Source: Actinoplanes sp. TBRC 11911 (GTDB lineage Bacteria > Actinomycetota > Actinomycetes > Mycobacteriales > Micromonosporaceae). Taken from it: a DNA stretch of 64,000 bases. Both the position numbers and the translations under genes were made by a program. The DNA lies in the NCBI RefSeq assembly GCF_012933445.1, contig NZ_JABBNC010000029.1:62001-126000 (forward strand). The letters are read 5' to 3'. Shown here piece by piece: positions 42,830-51,811 of this stretch. The notes beneath the pieces were generated by a model. The model worked only from the letters and a program-made list of their open reading frames with translations. It made no database searches and was not told the DNA's origin. Numbering within the stretch: position 1 is the first letter of the stretch; every line of letters starts with the position of its first letter.

Positions 42830-43232
42830 GAGATACATCGTCGACGTGCCCGTTCGCTGGTCCGACATGGACGCGTTCGGGCACGTCAACAACGCGCGCT
42901 TCCTCACCCTGTACGAGGAGGCGCGCTGCGAGCTGTTCTTCGGCCAGGCTCACAAGCACGGGCTCGACTCGTTCGAGGCGGGCACGGTCATCGCCCGCCA
43001 CGAGATCGAGTATCTACGTCCGGTCGACTACGGCGACCCGGTGCGGATCGAGATGTGGGTCTCCGAACTGCGTGCTTCCACCATCACCGTCTCGTACGAG
43101 CTGTTCGACAACGGTGTGCTGGCCAGCCGCGCGAAGTCGGTTCTGGTGCCGTACGACCTGGCCAACGGGCGGCCCCGGCGGCTGTCCGATGCCGAGCGCG
43201 AGTTCCTCACCCCGTACGTCATCTCCGCATGA
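42822..43232 (+). CDS. acyl-CoA thioesterase (4HBT hot-dog fold)
   Basis: A 136-aa hot-dog thioesterase. The active-site motif VRWSDMDAFGHVNNARFLTLYEEAR is complete (Asp in DxDAFGHVNN), followed by IARHEIEYLRPVDYGDPVRIEMWV. The family hydrolyses short to medium acyl-CoAs in the cytoplasm. GTG 42,822 overlaps the end of ettA by eight bases, and its stop overlaps the next gene (ATGA), so ettA, the thioesterase and the following gene form one unit, an arrangement I recall from other actinobacteria. Confidence 0.88.
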   Translation: MTERYIVDVPVRWSDMDAFGHVNNARFLTLYEEARCELFFGQAHKHGLDSFEAGTVIARHEIEYLRPVDYGDPVRIEMWVSELRASTITVSYELFDNGVLASRAKSVLVPYDLANGRPRRLSDAEREFLTPYVISA

Positions 43233-43879
43233 CCGCTCACGGGCTGGCCGGCGTCGACGATGCGGGGGCGTTCCTGGCCCGGCTGATCCGGCTCGATCGC
43301 GGCGCGCCGGTGCGGTTGCGAGGATCCGGATCCCGTACGGCGTTGTGGGCTCGCCTTCCGTGGGATGTGCTGGTCACTCGCGAGGTGGCCGGTCGTGGCC
43401 CGGACGACGCCACGGTCGCCGCCGCCGAACTGCTGGCCGTGCTGGCCAAGGGCGGCGACCAGTTGCCACCGCTGCGGGACGCCCAGTGGCGGTGGCCGCT
43501 GCCGCCGCCGGCCGCCGAGACCGTCGAATCGGTGTCCAGTATAGAGATCGGTAAATTAGCGGCCGCCGCGGCCGGGACGTTGCGCGAGGTCACGGCCGGT
43601 GGGCTGGCCGGTCGGGCGGTGGGGCAGCGCGTGGTGCGGGACGCCCTCCTCGACCATGTGGCACTCGTCGTCACTCCGGGGCCGGTCGAGGTCCCCCAAC
43701 GGCTGATTCAAGCCGTCTCCCGGATGGGTTTTCTCGGTCCGGAGAGTGCCGATCTCCCCGACACTCGGGTGCGCGTGGCGGGCCGTTGGGTCGGACTTTC
43801 GGCACCATACGGAGTCGCGTGGCTACAGGCCGTCAAGAAATTGACCGTTACGCCTATAGGTAGTCACCCGAACGGGTGA
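43229..43879 (+). CDS. conserved hypothetical protein, 216 aa
   Basis: A 216-aa predicted cytoplasmic protein: GAFLARLIRLDRGAPVRLRG, TALWARLPWDVLVTREVAG, then an Ala-rich helical region and LLDHVALVV, ending VGLSAPYGVAWLQAVKKLTVTP. It looks like the actinobacterial family that travels behind ettA and a thioesterase, for which no function is known to me. ATG 43,229 overlaps the thioesterase stop. A small GC-rich inverted repeat (TCACCCG/CGGGTGA) coincides with its last codons and stop. Confidence 0.7.
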   Translation: MTAHGLAGVDDAGAFLARLIRLDRGAPVRLRGSGSRTALWARLPWDVLVTREVAGRGPDDATVAAAELLAVLAKGGDQLPPLRDAQWRWPLPPPAAETVESVSSIEIGKLAAAAAGTLREVTAGGLAGRAVGQRVVRDALLDHVALVVTPGPVEVPQRLIQAVSRMGFLGPESADLPDTRVRVAGRWVGLSAPYGVAWLQAVKKLTVTPIGSHPNG

Positions 43880-44013
43880 TGCCGGGTCGTCTGACCGGTC
43901 CCGCCCTCCCGTTGGGGGGATGACCTCCGCGAACTGTACGGGTACCGTCGGCCCTCGGATCCACTTCGCTACGTCCGGCGATGACGGGTCCGCTGGGGAG
44001 TGAGGTGCACACG

Positions 44014-44604
44014 ATGCCGTGGTGGTCATGGCGTTCGGGTTCGGCCGCCGACAGTGCGTCCGCCACCGACGACAAGTCACCGGTAAGCAGCGCCGTGCGC
44101 GTCGGCGTTCCGGCGCAACGCGAGCCCGCGCGACCGCCGGCGCTACCGGCCGCGGCCGACCCGGCCCGCACCGAGGAGGCCGAACCGGTCGCCCCGGTCA
44201 CGCTGGCCCGCATCGGCAAGGCGCTCGACCTGCTCGACATAAGGTTCCTCGCCGACGGCGGCGGCAGTCTGCTGGCCATGTGGGAACGACACGCGGTGCT
44301 GTTCACACTCGAGGGCCCGGACGACGAGATCCTGGTGATCCGCGCGCGTCCGCATGCGACAGTGCCGCCGGACTGGGCGGACCGCGCCTATCGCGTGGTC
44401 AACGAGTGGAACCACACACGACGGTTCTGCAAGGCGTACGTGGGGGACCCCACCGAGCGGGGCCAGCTCCCGATCTACGCCGAGCTGCAGGTGCCATTAG
44501 CCGCCGGAGCCCACGACGCCCTCGTCACGGAGCTCCTCGACTGCGGCGCCGCGGTAGCAACGTCTTTTGTCGACTGGCTCCATGACGAGGGCGCTCTGCT
44601 TTAA
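44014..44604 (+). CDS. YbjN-domain protein
   Basis: A 196-aa protein. Residues 1-65 are polar and Pro/Ala-rich. Residues about 70-195 are a YbjN (type III secretion chaperone-like) domain: VTLARIGKALDLLDIRFLADGGGSLLAMW, then ILVIRARPHATVPPDWADRAYRVVNEWNHTRRFCKAYV and ELQVPLAAGAHDALVTELLDCG. YbjN proteins act in stress responses and motility control in other bacteria; here the role is unknown. ATG 44,014 is preferred because GAGG lies eight bases upstream; a GTG at 44,002 and the frame start at 43,981 are alternatives. A palindromic repeat element begins at its stop codon. Confidence 0.78.
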   Translation: MPWWSWRSGSAADSASATDDKSPVSSAVRVGVPAQREPARPPALPAAADPARTEEAEPVAPVTLARIGKALDLLDIRFLADGGGSLLAMWERHAVLFTLEGPDDEILVIRARPHATVPPDWADRAYRVVNEWNHTRRFCKAYVGDPTERGQLPIYAELQVPLAAGAHDALVTELLDCGAAVATSFVDWLHDEGALL

Positions 44605-44735
44605 TGGCCTCGCTCCGCTCGGCGGGCGATCGCCTTGTAACCGGTGACATGGCAGGCAATTTTCCGCCACCTGCAAACCCCGCAGGCGTCGAAAAATCGT
44701 CTGCCATGTCACCGGCGGCGATCGCGATGGTTACG
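44603..44735 (+). repeat. palindromic intergenic element, copy 1
   Basis: Begins at the stop codon of the YbjN gene with ATGGCCTCGCTCCGCTCGGCG, then a nested palindrome: CCGGTGACATGGCAG at 44,641-44,655 pairs exactly with 44,701-44,715, with GCGATCGC on each outer side and inner arms of T-run/A-run (ATTTT, AAAAAT). The centre reads CACCTGCAAACCCCGCAGG. It ends with GGTTACGTG a few bases before the stop codon of the convergent propeller gene. Copy 2 at 46,072 has the same head word and centre in reverse orientation. Confidence 0.8.
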
Positions 44736-44741
44736 TGGCTG

Positions 44742-45998
44742 CTACAGCGGGAAGAGGCCGATGCGGCCGTGGTACTCCCTGCCCAGTTGGTCGGTGTCGG
44801 AGCCGACCAGCAGGCCGTGGGGGACCGGGAGCAGGCAGCGGACGCCCACGCCGCGGGCGCGAGTCGGGTTCCACGACAGGGCGCGCCCGGTGGTCGGGCT
44901 GACCGCGCCGATGCCCGGCCGGGAGACCGCGCCGGGGCCGGGGCCGTGCGCGTCGGTGCCCTGCGGGTTGTCGAAGTAGCGCTGGTGCCCGCCCAGGTAG
45001 ACGGCCGAGCCGGTGACCGCGACCGCGTACAGGGAATCGCCGCCGGTGCGCTGCACCCAGGTCGGGTTGTGCCGGCCCGAACCGCCGGTCTCGAACCGCG
45101 CCGCCGAGTCGCAGAGCTTGACCGGCGAGGAGGCCCGCCCGGTCGCGGCGACCACGAAGTACGAGCCGTCCGGCGAGAACTTCACCTGCCGCAGATAGGT
45201 GTCGAAACCCTTCATGCACTGCGGCTTGTACGCGTCGGTGTACCAGTTCACCAGCTCCGCCGACGAGCCGGACAGGTCGAACATCGCGATCTGCGTCCGG
45301 TCGTACCCGCCGGACTTGAGGATCGCGCCGACCGCGACCAGCCGGCTGCCGTCCGGGGAGATGTCGAAGTGCTCGACCCGCGTGCGGGTCAGGCCCGGTG
45401 CGCTGAGCCGGGCGTCGAAGCCGGTGTCGACCGAGCCGCTTTCCGCGTACATCCGGGCGAGCGCGGGCCGTTCCACGCCGTTGATCGCGGAGAACGTGCC
45501 GGCCGCGTACAGGCGCCCGCCACGGTTCGCCAACGAGCGTACGTCGCCCCAATTGATCTTTGCTTTGAAGGACGAGACGCGCTGGCCGTCACCGAGGTCG
45601 AGCCGGGTCAGACCGCGCTGCGCCGTCCCGTTCACGGTCTTGAACGCGCCGCCGGCGTACACCGTGCCGTCGGCACCCGCGGCGAGCGAGTAGATCGCCC
45701 CGTCCACGTCCGGCGCGAACGACCGGATCGTGCCGTCACCCAGGTCGAACGCGAAGATGTTCTTCCGCGCGTAGGTGTTCTTGCGGGAGCTGTCCGCGAC
45801 CTTGGTGAACGCCCCGCCGACCACCACCGTGTCGCCGACGACAGCCATGGTCCACACGGTGCCGTCCAGCACGTGCGGGGTGAAGTCGACCGGGTTGGCG
45901 GAGACCACCGATGACTGAGCTAGATCGGCAGTGGCCGGATGCGCGCCCGCGACGGCGGCGAAGACGAGCGTGACGGCGGCGAGCAGGCGGCGACGCAT
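44742..45998 (-). CDS. secreted beta-propeller protein
   Basis: A 418-aa exported protein. A Sec signal peptide is clear: MRRRLLAAVTLVFAAVAGAHPATA with Ala-x-Ala before about residue 25. The mature part has repeated propeller blades with the phrases DTVVVGGAFTKV, GTVYAGGAFKTVNG, GRLYAAGTFSAINGVE and SAVYLGGHQRYF, as in delta-60/DUF5122-type repeat proteins. Two Cys pairs (QCMKG and KLCDSAA) suggest a disulfide. Extracellular binding or enzyme function is unknown. The gene is bracketed by two inverted copies of the palindromic element. Confidence 0.82.
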   Translation of the reverse strand: MRRRLLAAVTLVFAAVAGAHPATADLAQSSVVSANPVDFTPHVLDGTVWTMAVVGDTVVVGGAFTKVADSSRKNTYARKNIFAFDLGDGTIRSFAPDVDGAIYSLAAGADGTVYAGGAFKTVNGTAQRGLTRLDLGDGQRVSSFKAKINWGDVRSLANRGGRLYAAGTFSAINGVERPALARMYAESGSVDTGFDARLSAPGLTRTRVEHFDISPDGSRLVAVGAILKSGGYDRTQIAMFDLSGSSAELVNWYTDAYKPQCMKGFDTYLRQVKFSPDGSYFVVAATGRASSPVKLCDSAARFETGGSGRHNPTWVQRTGGDSLYAVAVTGSAVYLGGHQRYFDNPQGTDAHGPGPGAVSRPGIGAVSPTTGRALSWNPTRARGVGVRCLLPVPHGLLVGSDTDQLGREYHGRIGLFPL

Positions 45999-46071
45999 GC
46001 GGCGGCTCCCGGGCGGGTGATCAGGACTTGGTCACCCGCTCAACGAGCCACCAGCAGGCCCGGAAACGATC

Positions 46072-46198
46072 GCGCAATTGCCGTCGGTGAGTGGGCGCCC
46101 GGTTTTCTGACGCCCGTGGGGTTTGCGGGTGGCAGAAAACCGGGTGTCCGCTCACCGACCTAAAGGGCAATTGCGCCTGCGGAGCGGAGCGACGCCAT
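46072..46198 (-). repeat. palindromic intergenic element, copy 2
   Basis: On the minus strand this copy begins beside the globin stop codon with ATGGCGTCGCTCCGCTCCGC, then a nested palindrome with three stem pairs: GCGCAATTGCC (46,072-46,082 with 46,166-46,176), GTCGGTGAG (46,083-46,091 with 46,151-46,159) and CCCGGTTTTCTG (46,098-46,109 with 46,133-46,144). Its centre, read on the minus strand, is CCACCCGCAAACCCCACGGG, matching the centre of copy 1 at most positions. Confidence 0.8.
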
Positions 46199-46591
46199 CT
46201 ACTCAGCGTTTACCATGAAGTGCGCAGCACGCTCTAAATAGTCCCAAAGAGTCTTGTGCTGGTCCTCCGGGAGATCCAGCGAATCCACCGCGTCCCGCAT
46301 GTGCTTGAGCCAGGCGTCCCGCGCGATCACGTCGACCGTGAACGGCGCGTGCCGCATCCGCAGACGGGGGTGCCCGCGCGTCGCCCCGTACGTGTTCGGG
46401 CCGCCCCAATACTGCATGAGGAACAGCGTCAGGCGCTCGGTGGCGGGACCCAGATCCTCCTCCGGGTACATCGGCCGGAGCAGCGGGTCGTCGGCGACCC
46501 CCTCGTAGAACCGTTTGACGAGACGGCGGAACGTGGGCTCGCCGCCGATGGCGTCGTAGAAGCTGGTCTCTTCGGGGACGGGTGCGGTCAC
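46199..46591 (-). CDS. glbO: group II truncated haemoglobin
   Basis: A 130-aa globin of the trHbO class: [77 protein letters not shown]. The proximal His lies in RMRHAPF, with Tyr-rich distal pocket residues (YW..P.TY) and the conserved Trp of the G helix (DAWLKHM). Such proteins bind oxygen and interact with peroxides or NO in actinobacteria. GTG 46,591 is used because the frame upstream overlaps the MFS transporter gene as a shadow. It follows the MFS gene by about 20 bases on the same strand. Confidence 0.9.
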   Translation of the reverse strand: MTAPVPEETSFYDAIGGEPTFRRLVKRFYEGVADDPLLRPMYPEEDLGPATERLTLFLMQYWGGPNTYGATRGHPRLRMRHAPFTVDVIARDAWLKHMRDAVDSLDLPEDQHKTLWDYLERAAHFMVNAE

Positions 46592-46611
46592 CCATCTATG
46601 GTGCCAGCCGG

Positions 46612-47961
46612 TCAGGAGCGCTCGGGTGTGACCCTGCTCGTGACGAGCGCGTGCCGAGCGGTCGGCGCGGAGACGACGGCCGCGGCCTGGTCGGCGGCCT
46701 CGGCGAAGGCGGACGGCAGCGGCCAGCGCAACACCAGCGTCACCATCACGATCACGCCGGCCACGCTCCACAGCCCGACCACCAGCGGCAGCCGGAAGTG
46801 GTCGGCCAGCACACCGGTGACGACCACCGCGCCGAACTGGCTGAGCTGCACACCGCTCTGCATCACGCCGAACGCGCGCGCCCGGTACCCGTGCGGCAGG
46901 ATCAGCACGAACTTGCCGTTCAGTGTGGGGATCAGGCCGCCCACCGCCATGCCGGCCAGGGCCACCAGGATCGCCACCGTCGGTGCCGGCGGCCCGGCGA
47001 ACGCCGGCACCAGCGCGAGCGGGCAGAGCACCGCGAGCGGACGGATCAGGCGTTCCCGCTGCGCCGTGCCGAACAGCCGGCTGACCAGGATGCCGCCCAC
47101 CACGAACCCGATCGGTCCGGCCGCCATGATCAGGCCCTGGTTGAGGCCACGCGACGCGGAGCTGCCCGAATCCTCGGCGGCCCAGGCCGCGGCCAGCGCT
47201 TCCGGCACCACGACGAACATGGTCGCGACGAACGCCATCAGCGCGATGGCCCGCAGCGTCTCGGTGCCGAAGACCAGCCGGAACCCCTCGCCGGACTCGC
47301 GCAGCAGGTGGCGCTCCTTGCTGGTGCGCGTGGCCGGACGGTGCCTGATCCCGAAGAGGACCAGCAACGCCGAGAGGCCGAAGGTGATCGCGTCGATGCC
47401 GAGCGCCGCCTGCGGATTGATCGCGGCGGCCAGCGACGCGCCGGCCAGGTAGCCCACCACCTGCGCGGCCTGGCCGGTGGTGGCGTTCATGGCGAGCGCG
47501 GTGGGCAGCCGGTGGGCGTCCACGAGCAGCGGCAGCAGGGCGGACCGCGCGGCCTGGGTGGGCGGCGCGCCGAGGCTGGAGACGAAGATCACGACCAGCA
47601 TGACCTCGACCGGAAGATGCGGGATCAGCAGCAGCGCGATGAGGCACATCCGGACCAGGTCGGAGCTGATCAGCACCGATCGGTACGGGAAGCGGTCGGC
47701 CAGCGCGGAGAGGACCGGGCCGCCGACGACCCAGGGCAGGAAGCTGATCGCGAACGCGGCGGCGGACAGCAGCACCGAGCTGCTCTGCTGATAGACGAGC
47801 ACGGTGATGGCGGCCCGGGACAGATAGTCGCCGACGAGGTTGACGACCAGGGAGAAATAGACCGCGCGATATTCGCGTATGGCGAAGACGTCTCGAAATG
47901 TAACTGGTTGGTCGCTCTCGGTCACCTCTTTGGCGGCGTGCTTAGGCACCAAGTCCTCCAT
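46612..47961 (-). CDS. MFS transporter
   Basis: A 449-aa major facilitator with about 12 membrane helices, for example [24 protein letters not shown] (TM1), [28 protein letters not shown] (TM2 and the loop 2-3 motif ADRFPYR), [28 protein letters not shown] and [11 protein letters not shown]-type later helices. It resembles the MFS_3/enterobactin-exporter type family that exports drugs or siderophores. ATG 47,961 ([13 protein letters not shown]) fits the helix layout; the frame upstream is basic and non-membrane. Substrate unknown. Confidence 0.87.
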   Translation of the reverse strand: MEDLVPKHAAKEVTESDQPVTFRDVFAIREYRAVYFSLVVNLVGDYLSRAAITVLVYQQSSSVLLSAAAFAISFLPWVVGGPVLSALADRFPYRSVLISSDLVRMCLIALLLIPHLPVEVMLVVIFVSSLGAPPTQAARSALLPLLVDAHRLPTALAMNATTGQAAQVVGYLAGASLAAAINPQAALGIDAITFGLSALLVLFGIRHRPATRTSKERHLLRESGEGFRLVFGTETLRAIALMAFVATMFVVVPEALAAAWAAEDSGSSASRGLNQGLIMAAGPIGFVVGGILVSRLFGTAQRERLIRPLAVLCPLALVPAFAGPPAPTVAILVALAGMAVGGLIPTLNGKFVLILPHGYRARAFGVMQSGVQLSQFGAVVVTGVLADHFRLPLVVGLWSVAGVIVMVTLVLRWPLPSAFAEAADQAAAVVSAPTARHALVTSRVTPERS

Positions 47962-48149
47962 CGATCTCGGCGCGCGCCGCGCTTGCGAAACTCGGGCGCG
48001 GCGGTGCCCGGGGCATCTTCCGGTCGGTCTGCCCCCGCCGGGAACTTGATGCCGCATGTGCATCTGCTCACTGCGAATTCTGCCCGATCGCCCGAGACGA
48101 AGCTAGGGCGTACGGCCGGAAAGTCGCACGCAGGAGATCGATGCTCAGG

Positions 48150-49226
48150 TCAGGTCGGACCGCCCGTACGCTCGTCGTTCTCCCCCGGAAAGAGATAAGG
48201 CGGCGGCACGGCGGAGCGCGGCACCAATCGAGATGCGGCGATGCGCTCGGACAATCCGGAGTTCTCCAGCGCCTCGGTGAGCGCGCGCTGCAGTTCCCGC
48301 TGCACGATCAGCTGGCCGTCCGCTGTGGTCTTGGCGATCGTGCGGATCGTGGCGCCGTCCACGGTCAGTTGCTCGACGCCGACCACGTCCGGCGGCTCGA
48401 GGAACTCGGTCTGATGCTCCGGCTGCGCGGCCACCGCCTCGGCCGCGTCCCGGAGCACCGCGCTCGCCTGCTCCGAGTTGACGAAGCCGATCGGGATGTC
48501 GATGACCACCATGGCCCAGCCCTGGCTCTTGTTGCCGACCCGGATGATCTCGCCGTTGCGGATGTACCAGAGCACGCCGCGGCCGTCCCGGACCGTGGTG
48601 ATGCGCAGGCCGACGGTCTCGACGACCCCGGTTGCCTCGCCCAGATCCACCGTGTCGCCCACGCCGTACTGATCCTCCAAAAGCATGAAAAGACCGGCTA
48701 TAAGGTCTTTCACCAGGCTTTGTGCACCGAAGCCGAGGGCGACGCCGACGATCCCGGCGCTGGCCAGCAACGGTGCGAGGTTGAAGCCGAACTCTCCGAA
48801 CACGAGTAGCGCGGCCATCGTGAAGACCGTGGCCGTGACGAAGCTGCGCAGCACCGACCCGATCGCCTCGGCGCGCTGCCGGCGGCGTTCCGGGATGAAT
48901 TGCCCCTCTTCGGCCGTCGCGGTGGCCTTCTCCTTCAACGGCTTGAGCAGCGCCGGCATCGAGGCCCGCGTCGTACTCGTGGTGAGCCGGTTGATCGCGC
49001 GGTGCAGCAACCAGCGGATCAGCATCGCGACCAGGATGATCCCGATGATCCGCAGCGGTTTGACGACGATCCAGTAGCTGCTGTTCGCCAGCCACTGGTT
49101 GTGCGTCCAGTCGAAGACCCGGCTGCACAACAGGTCGTCCCGGCAGATCGCGGTCGTGTCCGGCGTCGTGAAGACGTCCGGGCTGGAGGCGGGCGGCGCC
49201 GAAGGGGTCGGTGCGAGGAGTAACAC
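48150..49226 (-). CDS. mscS: mechanosensitive ion channel, MscS family
   Basis: A 358-aa channel. Membrane helices: about 50-72 (YWIVVKPLRIIGIILVAMLIRWLL), 125-147 (SFVTATVFTMAALLVFGEFGF) and the pore helix LLASAGIVGVALGFGAQSLVKDLIAGLFMLLEDQYGVGDTV, the hallmark TM3 with its GxxxG-like packing and AQSLVKD. A cytoplasmic beta domain follows (VETVGLRITTVRDGRGVLWYIRNGEI), then an alpha-beta domain. It opens on membrane tension to release solutes. GTG 49,226 starts a short Thr/Pro-rich N-terminus. Divergent from the HNH gene. Confidence 0.92.
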   Translation of the reverse strand: MLLLAPTPSAPPASSPDVFTTPDTTAICRDDLLCSRVFDWTHNQWLANSSYWIVVKPLRIIGIILVAMLIRWLLHRAINRLTTSTTRASMPALLKPLKEKATATAEEGQFIPERRRQRAEAIGSVLRSFVTATVFTMAALLVFGEFGFNLAPLLASAGIVGVALGFGAQSLVKDLIAGLFMLLEDQYGVGDTVDLGEATGVVETVGLRITTVRDGRGVLWYIRNGEIIRVGNKSQGWAMVVIDIPIGFVNSEQASAVLRDAAEAVAAQPEHQTEFLEPPDVVGVEQLTVDGATIRTIAKTTADGQLIVQRELQRALTEALENSGLSERIAASRLVPRSAVPPPYLFPGENDERTGGPT

Positions 49227-49434
49227 GGGTAGCCAACCTACCGGGCGAACAATCCGCGGCTCTCAGCGCTCGCACAGCGCAGAGTCGTCAGACCTTAACC
49301 CCGCGGCCACAGATAAGGCTCGCAATTTGGTCATCCATCAGGGACTATTGGCGCACGAGCCTCGTCACCGAGGCCCCGGAGACGACTATGCAGCGGGAGC
49401 GCTACAAAGCAATTACACCCGGAGGGTGATCACG

Positions 49435-49980
49435 ATGCCTGACATACGACCCACAGTGGGCTCATCCGCATTGGTTCTGAATGCCACCTACGAGCCGCTG
49501 TGCGTCGTATCGGTGCGTCGGGCGACCATCCTGGTCCTGACCGCCAAGGCAGAGTGCGTCACCGACGGTGAGGGCATTTTGCACTCCGCTCACCAGAATC
49601 TCCCGGTTCCGTCCGTGGTCCGCCTCACTCGGTACGTGAAAGTTCCCTACCGTACGCATGTGGGCCTCTCCCGCCGCGCGATCTTCGCCCGGGACGGCGG
49701 CCGCTGCGCCTACTGCCGCGGGTCGGCCGAGACCATCGACCACGTGTTCCCGCGCAGCCGCGGCGGCCTGCACTCCTGGGAGAACGTGGTCGCCGCCTGC
49801 GCCAAGTGCAATCACAGCAAGGGCGACAAGACTCCGGCCGAGCTCGGGTGGCGGTTGCATTCCATACCGGCGGCGCCACGGGGGGTGGCGTGGCGTGTTC
49901 TCGGACACCGCACGCCCGACCCTCGTTGGGCAGACTGGCTGGACCTTCCCGCCGCCCCGGTTGAAGCCGAGGCGGCTTAA
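49435..49980 (+). CDS. HNH endonuclease
   Basis: A 181-aa HNH protein: VGLSRRAIFARDGGRCAYCRGSAETIDHVFPRSRGGLHSWENVVAACAKCNHSKGDKTPAELG. The motif has CxxC (CAYC), DHVFPRS with the catalytic His, an Asn in WENVVAACAKCN and a second CxxC, so a zinc-stabilised HNH site is complete. The N-terminal 80 residues (SSALVLNATYEPLCVVSVRRATIL) are typical of the actinobacterial chromosomal group, which is widespread and of uncertain role. GGAGG precedes ATG 49,435 by nine bases; a GTG three codons upstream is possible. Confidence 0.9.
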   Translation: MPDIRPTVGSSALVLNATYEPLCVVSVRRATILVLTAKAECVTDGEGILHSAHQNLPVPSVVRLTRYVKVPYRTHVGLSRRAIFARDGGRCAYCRGSAETIDHVFPRSRGGLHSWENVVAACAKCNHSKGDKTPAELGWRLHSIPAAPRGVAWRVLGHRTPDPRWADWLDLPAAPVEAEAA

Positions 49981-49986
49981 GTATTT

Positions 49987-50805
49987 TTAGGCGCCCTTCG
50001 TGGTGACCAGCGACGCGAAGACGATGATGTTGTCGGAGTAACCCGCGTCACCGCCCAGCCACGTTCCGCCGCAGGTCATCAGCCGCAGCGACGGCCGGCT
50101 GTAATCGCCGTACACCCGCTGGATCGGCAGCCGGCTCTTGTCGAAATGCTCGACCGAGTTCACCTCGAAAACCGCAACCGACCGGTCGGCCCGCCGCACC
50201 TCGATCTTCTGCCCCGCCTTCATCCGGTGCAGCTCATGGAAGATCGACGGCCCGGTACGCGTGTCCGCGTGCCCGACGATCAAAGCCGGCCCGAACTGCC
50301 CCGGAGTCGGTCCGCCGGAGAACCAGCCGGCCTCGTTGTGCCGGCCCAGCGGCGGCACCCCCACCGACCCGTCCGAGGCGAGCCCCACGTCCAGGATCGG
50401 CGCCTGCACGTTGATCGACGGGATGCTCAACCGTTCCGGGCGGCTCGGCTCCATGACCGGGAACGCGCGCGGCGGTGCCCCGGTCGGCTCCGGGCGACCG
50501 AACGACAGGTCCAGATTGGTCGCCGCGCCCAGGCCCATCGCCACGATGAACAGCCCCAGGAAGAGCAGGGCCAGCGCGATCAGCCCGATCGGTATCGGAC
50601 GTTTGCCGCGAATCGGTCGGGGTGGCTGCCGTGGCCGCGGCGCCGGCGTGCCTCGAAAGGGGTGGCGTCCCGGCGCGGACGGCGGCGGCGGGAGCGGCCC
50701 GGTGATGGTCCCCGGCGGCGGGGCCACGATCTCGGCCGACTTCTTGCGCAGCACCGACTCGGGCATGCGCGGCCCGGTCACCGACCGGGGCGTCTCGGCG
50801 CTCAC
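49987..50805 (-). CDS. class E/F sortase
   Basis: A 272-aa membrane-anchored transpeptidase. A Pro-rich cytoplasmic N-terminus precedes one membrane helix (IPIGLIALALLFLGLFIVAMGLGAA, about 71-95). The sortase domain has the catalytic His in ALIVGHADTRTG and the catalytic Cys in LRLMTCGGTW, with the later region ending SDNIIVFASLV. It attaches secreted proteins to the cell wall. Partner: the gene at 50,814, eight bases upstream on the same strand, encodes an exported protein with a C-terminal membrane anchor. Class F is my preferred assignment from length and CGG context. Confidence 0.88.
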   Translation of the reverse strand: MSAETPRSVTGPRMPESVLRKKSAEIVAPPPGTITGPLPPPPSAPGRHPFRGTPAPRPRQPPRPIRGKRPIPIGLIALALLFLGLFIVAMGLGAATNLDLSFGRPEPTGAPPRAFPVMEPSRPERLSIPSINVQAPILDVGLASDGSVGVPPLGRHNEAGWFSGGPTPGQFGPALIVGHADTRTGPSIFHELHRMKAGQKIEVRRADRSVAVFEVNSVEHFDKSRLPIQRVYGDYSRPSLRLMTCGGTWLGGDAGYSDNIIVFASLVTTKGA

Positions 50806-50813
50806 GCTCGGCC

Positions 50814-51308
50814 TCAGCCGAGACGGCGTCGTCGAAGAGACACCACTCCGAGCGCGGCCCCGGCGGCCAGGACGACGAAACCGGTGCCGAGCATGAGCGA
50901 GGCGTTGCGGCCCGGCGCGGTGCCGCCCCCGCCGGTGGCCGGTCCCTGCGTCGGTTGCACCTTCGCCACCACGTGCAGGATGGTCGACGCCGCCTTCTGA
51001 TCCGGTTTGGCGGGGCAGTGCAGGTCGACCGGGTAGTCACCGGCTTTCGTGCCGGCCGGCACGTGCACGGTGGCGGTCAGAAAGCCGTACTGCGGTGTGA
51101 CGCTGACCGCACCGAACAGCGGCGACTCGACCTTCGCCGCTTCCAGATTCTCCTCACAACTGGCCCGCAGCCCGACCTCGTCGCCGGCCGGTACGGTGCT
51201 CGGGTTGGTCTCCACGAAGACCGCCGCCGCGTACGCCGGAGTCTCCGTGAACAGGACAGGTAAGCCCAGGATGAGCGCCGCCAGCGCGGCCGGGACGGAC
51301 ATGCGCAT
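50814..51308 (-). CDS. exported protein with C-terminal membrane anchor, sortase neighbour
   Basis: A 164-aa protein with a Sec signal (MRMSVPAALAALILGLPVLFTETPAYA), a mature domain with beta pattern and a Cys pair (LRASCEEN, DLHCPAKP), and a C-terminal segment ASLMLGTGFVVLAAGAALGVVSLRRRRLG: hydrophobic helix then four Arg, as in cell-wall sorting signals. The LPxTG-type pentapeptide is not obvious; TGGGGTAPGRN lies where it would be. ATG 51,308 follows GGAGGGGG on the minus strand. Probably either a substrate of the adjacent sortase or its membrane partner. No other function recognised. Confidence 0.75.
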   Translation of the reverse strand: MRMSVPAALAALILGLPVLFTETPAYAAAVFVETNPSTVPAGDEVGLRASCEENLEAAKVESPLFGAVSVTPQYGFLTATVHVPAGTKAGDYPVDLHCPAKPDQKAASTILHVVAKVQPTQGPATGGGGTAPGRNASLMLGTGFVVLAAGAALGVVSLRRRRLG

Positions 51309-51505
51309 GGATACCCCCTCCAGCCGTTCGCGGGGCACCGGGGCACGAACGGCGCGTGTGGGTGATTTTCGCACTCCGCGGCCACTTACGCCGAGATCTC
51401 TACGGCGTGAGAAGCTGGGTTCCAGACCCGACGGTCCGGCGCGACCTGCACTCCGCTACCGTGACTCTTGTTCGGATCAACTGGGAACACTGGCGCCTGG
51501 GGGCG

Positions 51506-51811
51506 TTGAGATTGTCGGTTTCAAACACCGTTCTGGTCTTCTTGATCATCCCACTGGGGGTGATCCTGGTGGTGGGCGCGCTCGTCTTCGCCGGCAGCGA
51601 CCGCACGCGGCGTACCCATCGTTACCGGCCGGGCCGGCCGTATGATTTCCAGCCGATCTGGTTCCTGGCCTCGCCGGAGCAGGTCGCTCACACGGCGCCC
51701 GCGCTGAGCGGGAATCAGTCCCGCCAGGCGCTCGAGGCACCCGTCCTGGAGGACGCTGCCGGCCACCGCGTGAAGCCCGGTTCGACAGGAGGCGCAAGTG
51801 ACAGCTGGTGA
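51506..51811 (+). CDS. ctaJ: probable aa3-type cytochrome oxidase subunit CtaJ
   Basis: A roughly 101-aa single-pass membrane protein: helix VSNTVLVFLIIPLGVILVVGALVFAG near the start, then the family-like phrase HRYRPGRPYDFQPIWFLASPEQVAH and a polar tail. The YRPGRP(Y/F)DFxPxWFL pattern is what I remember for CtaJ, a small actinobacterial subunit found with the cytochrome bcc-aa3 supercomplex. Start is uncertain: TTG 51,506 is preceded by GGGGG; a TTG two codons later is possible. It overlaps the DUF5130 gene by 14 bases, a pairing conserved in actinobacteria as I recall. Confidence 0.6.
   Translation: MRLSVSNTVLVFLIIPLGVILVVGALVFAGSDRTRRTHRYRPGRPYDFQPIWFLASPEQVAHTAPALSGNQSRQALEAPVLEDAAGHRVKPGSTGGASDSW

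Noticed and set aside
46592-47647. N-terminal extension of the globin frame
   Set aside because: It overlaps the MFS gene in another frame and is Arg/Pro-rich; the globin fold starts at GTG 46,591.
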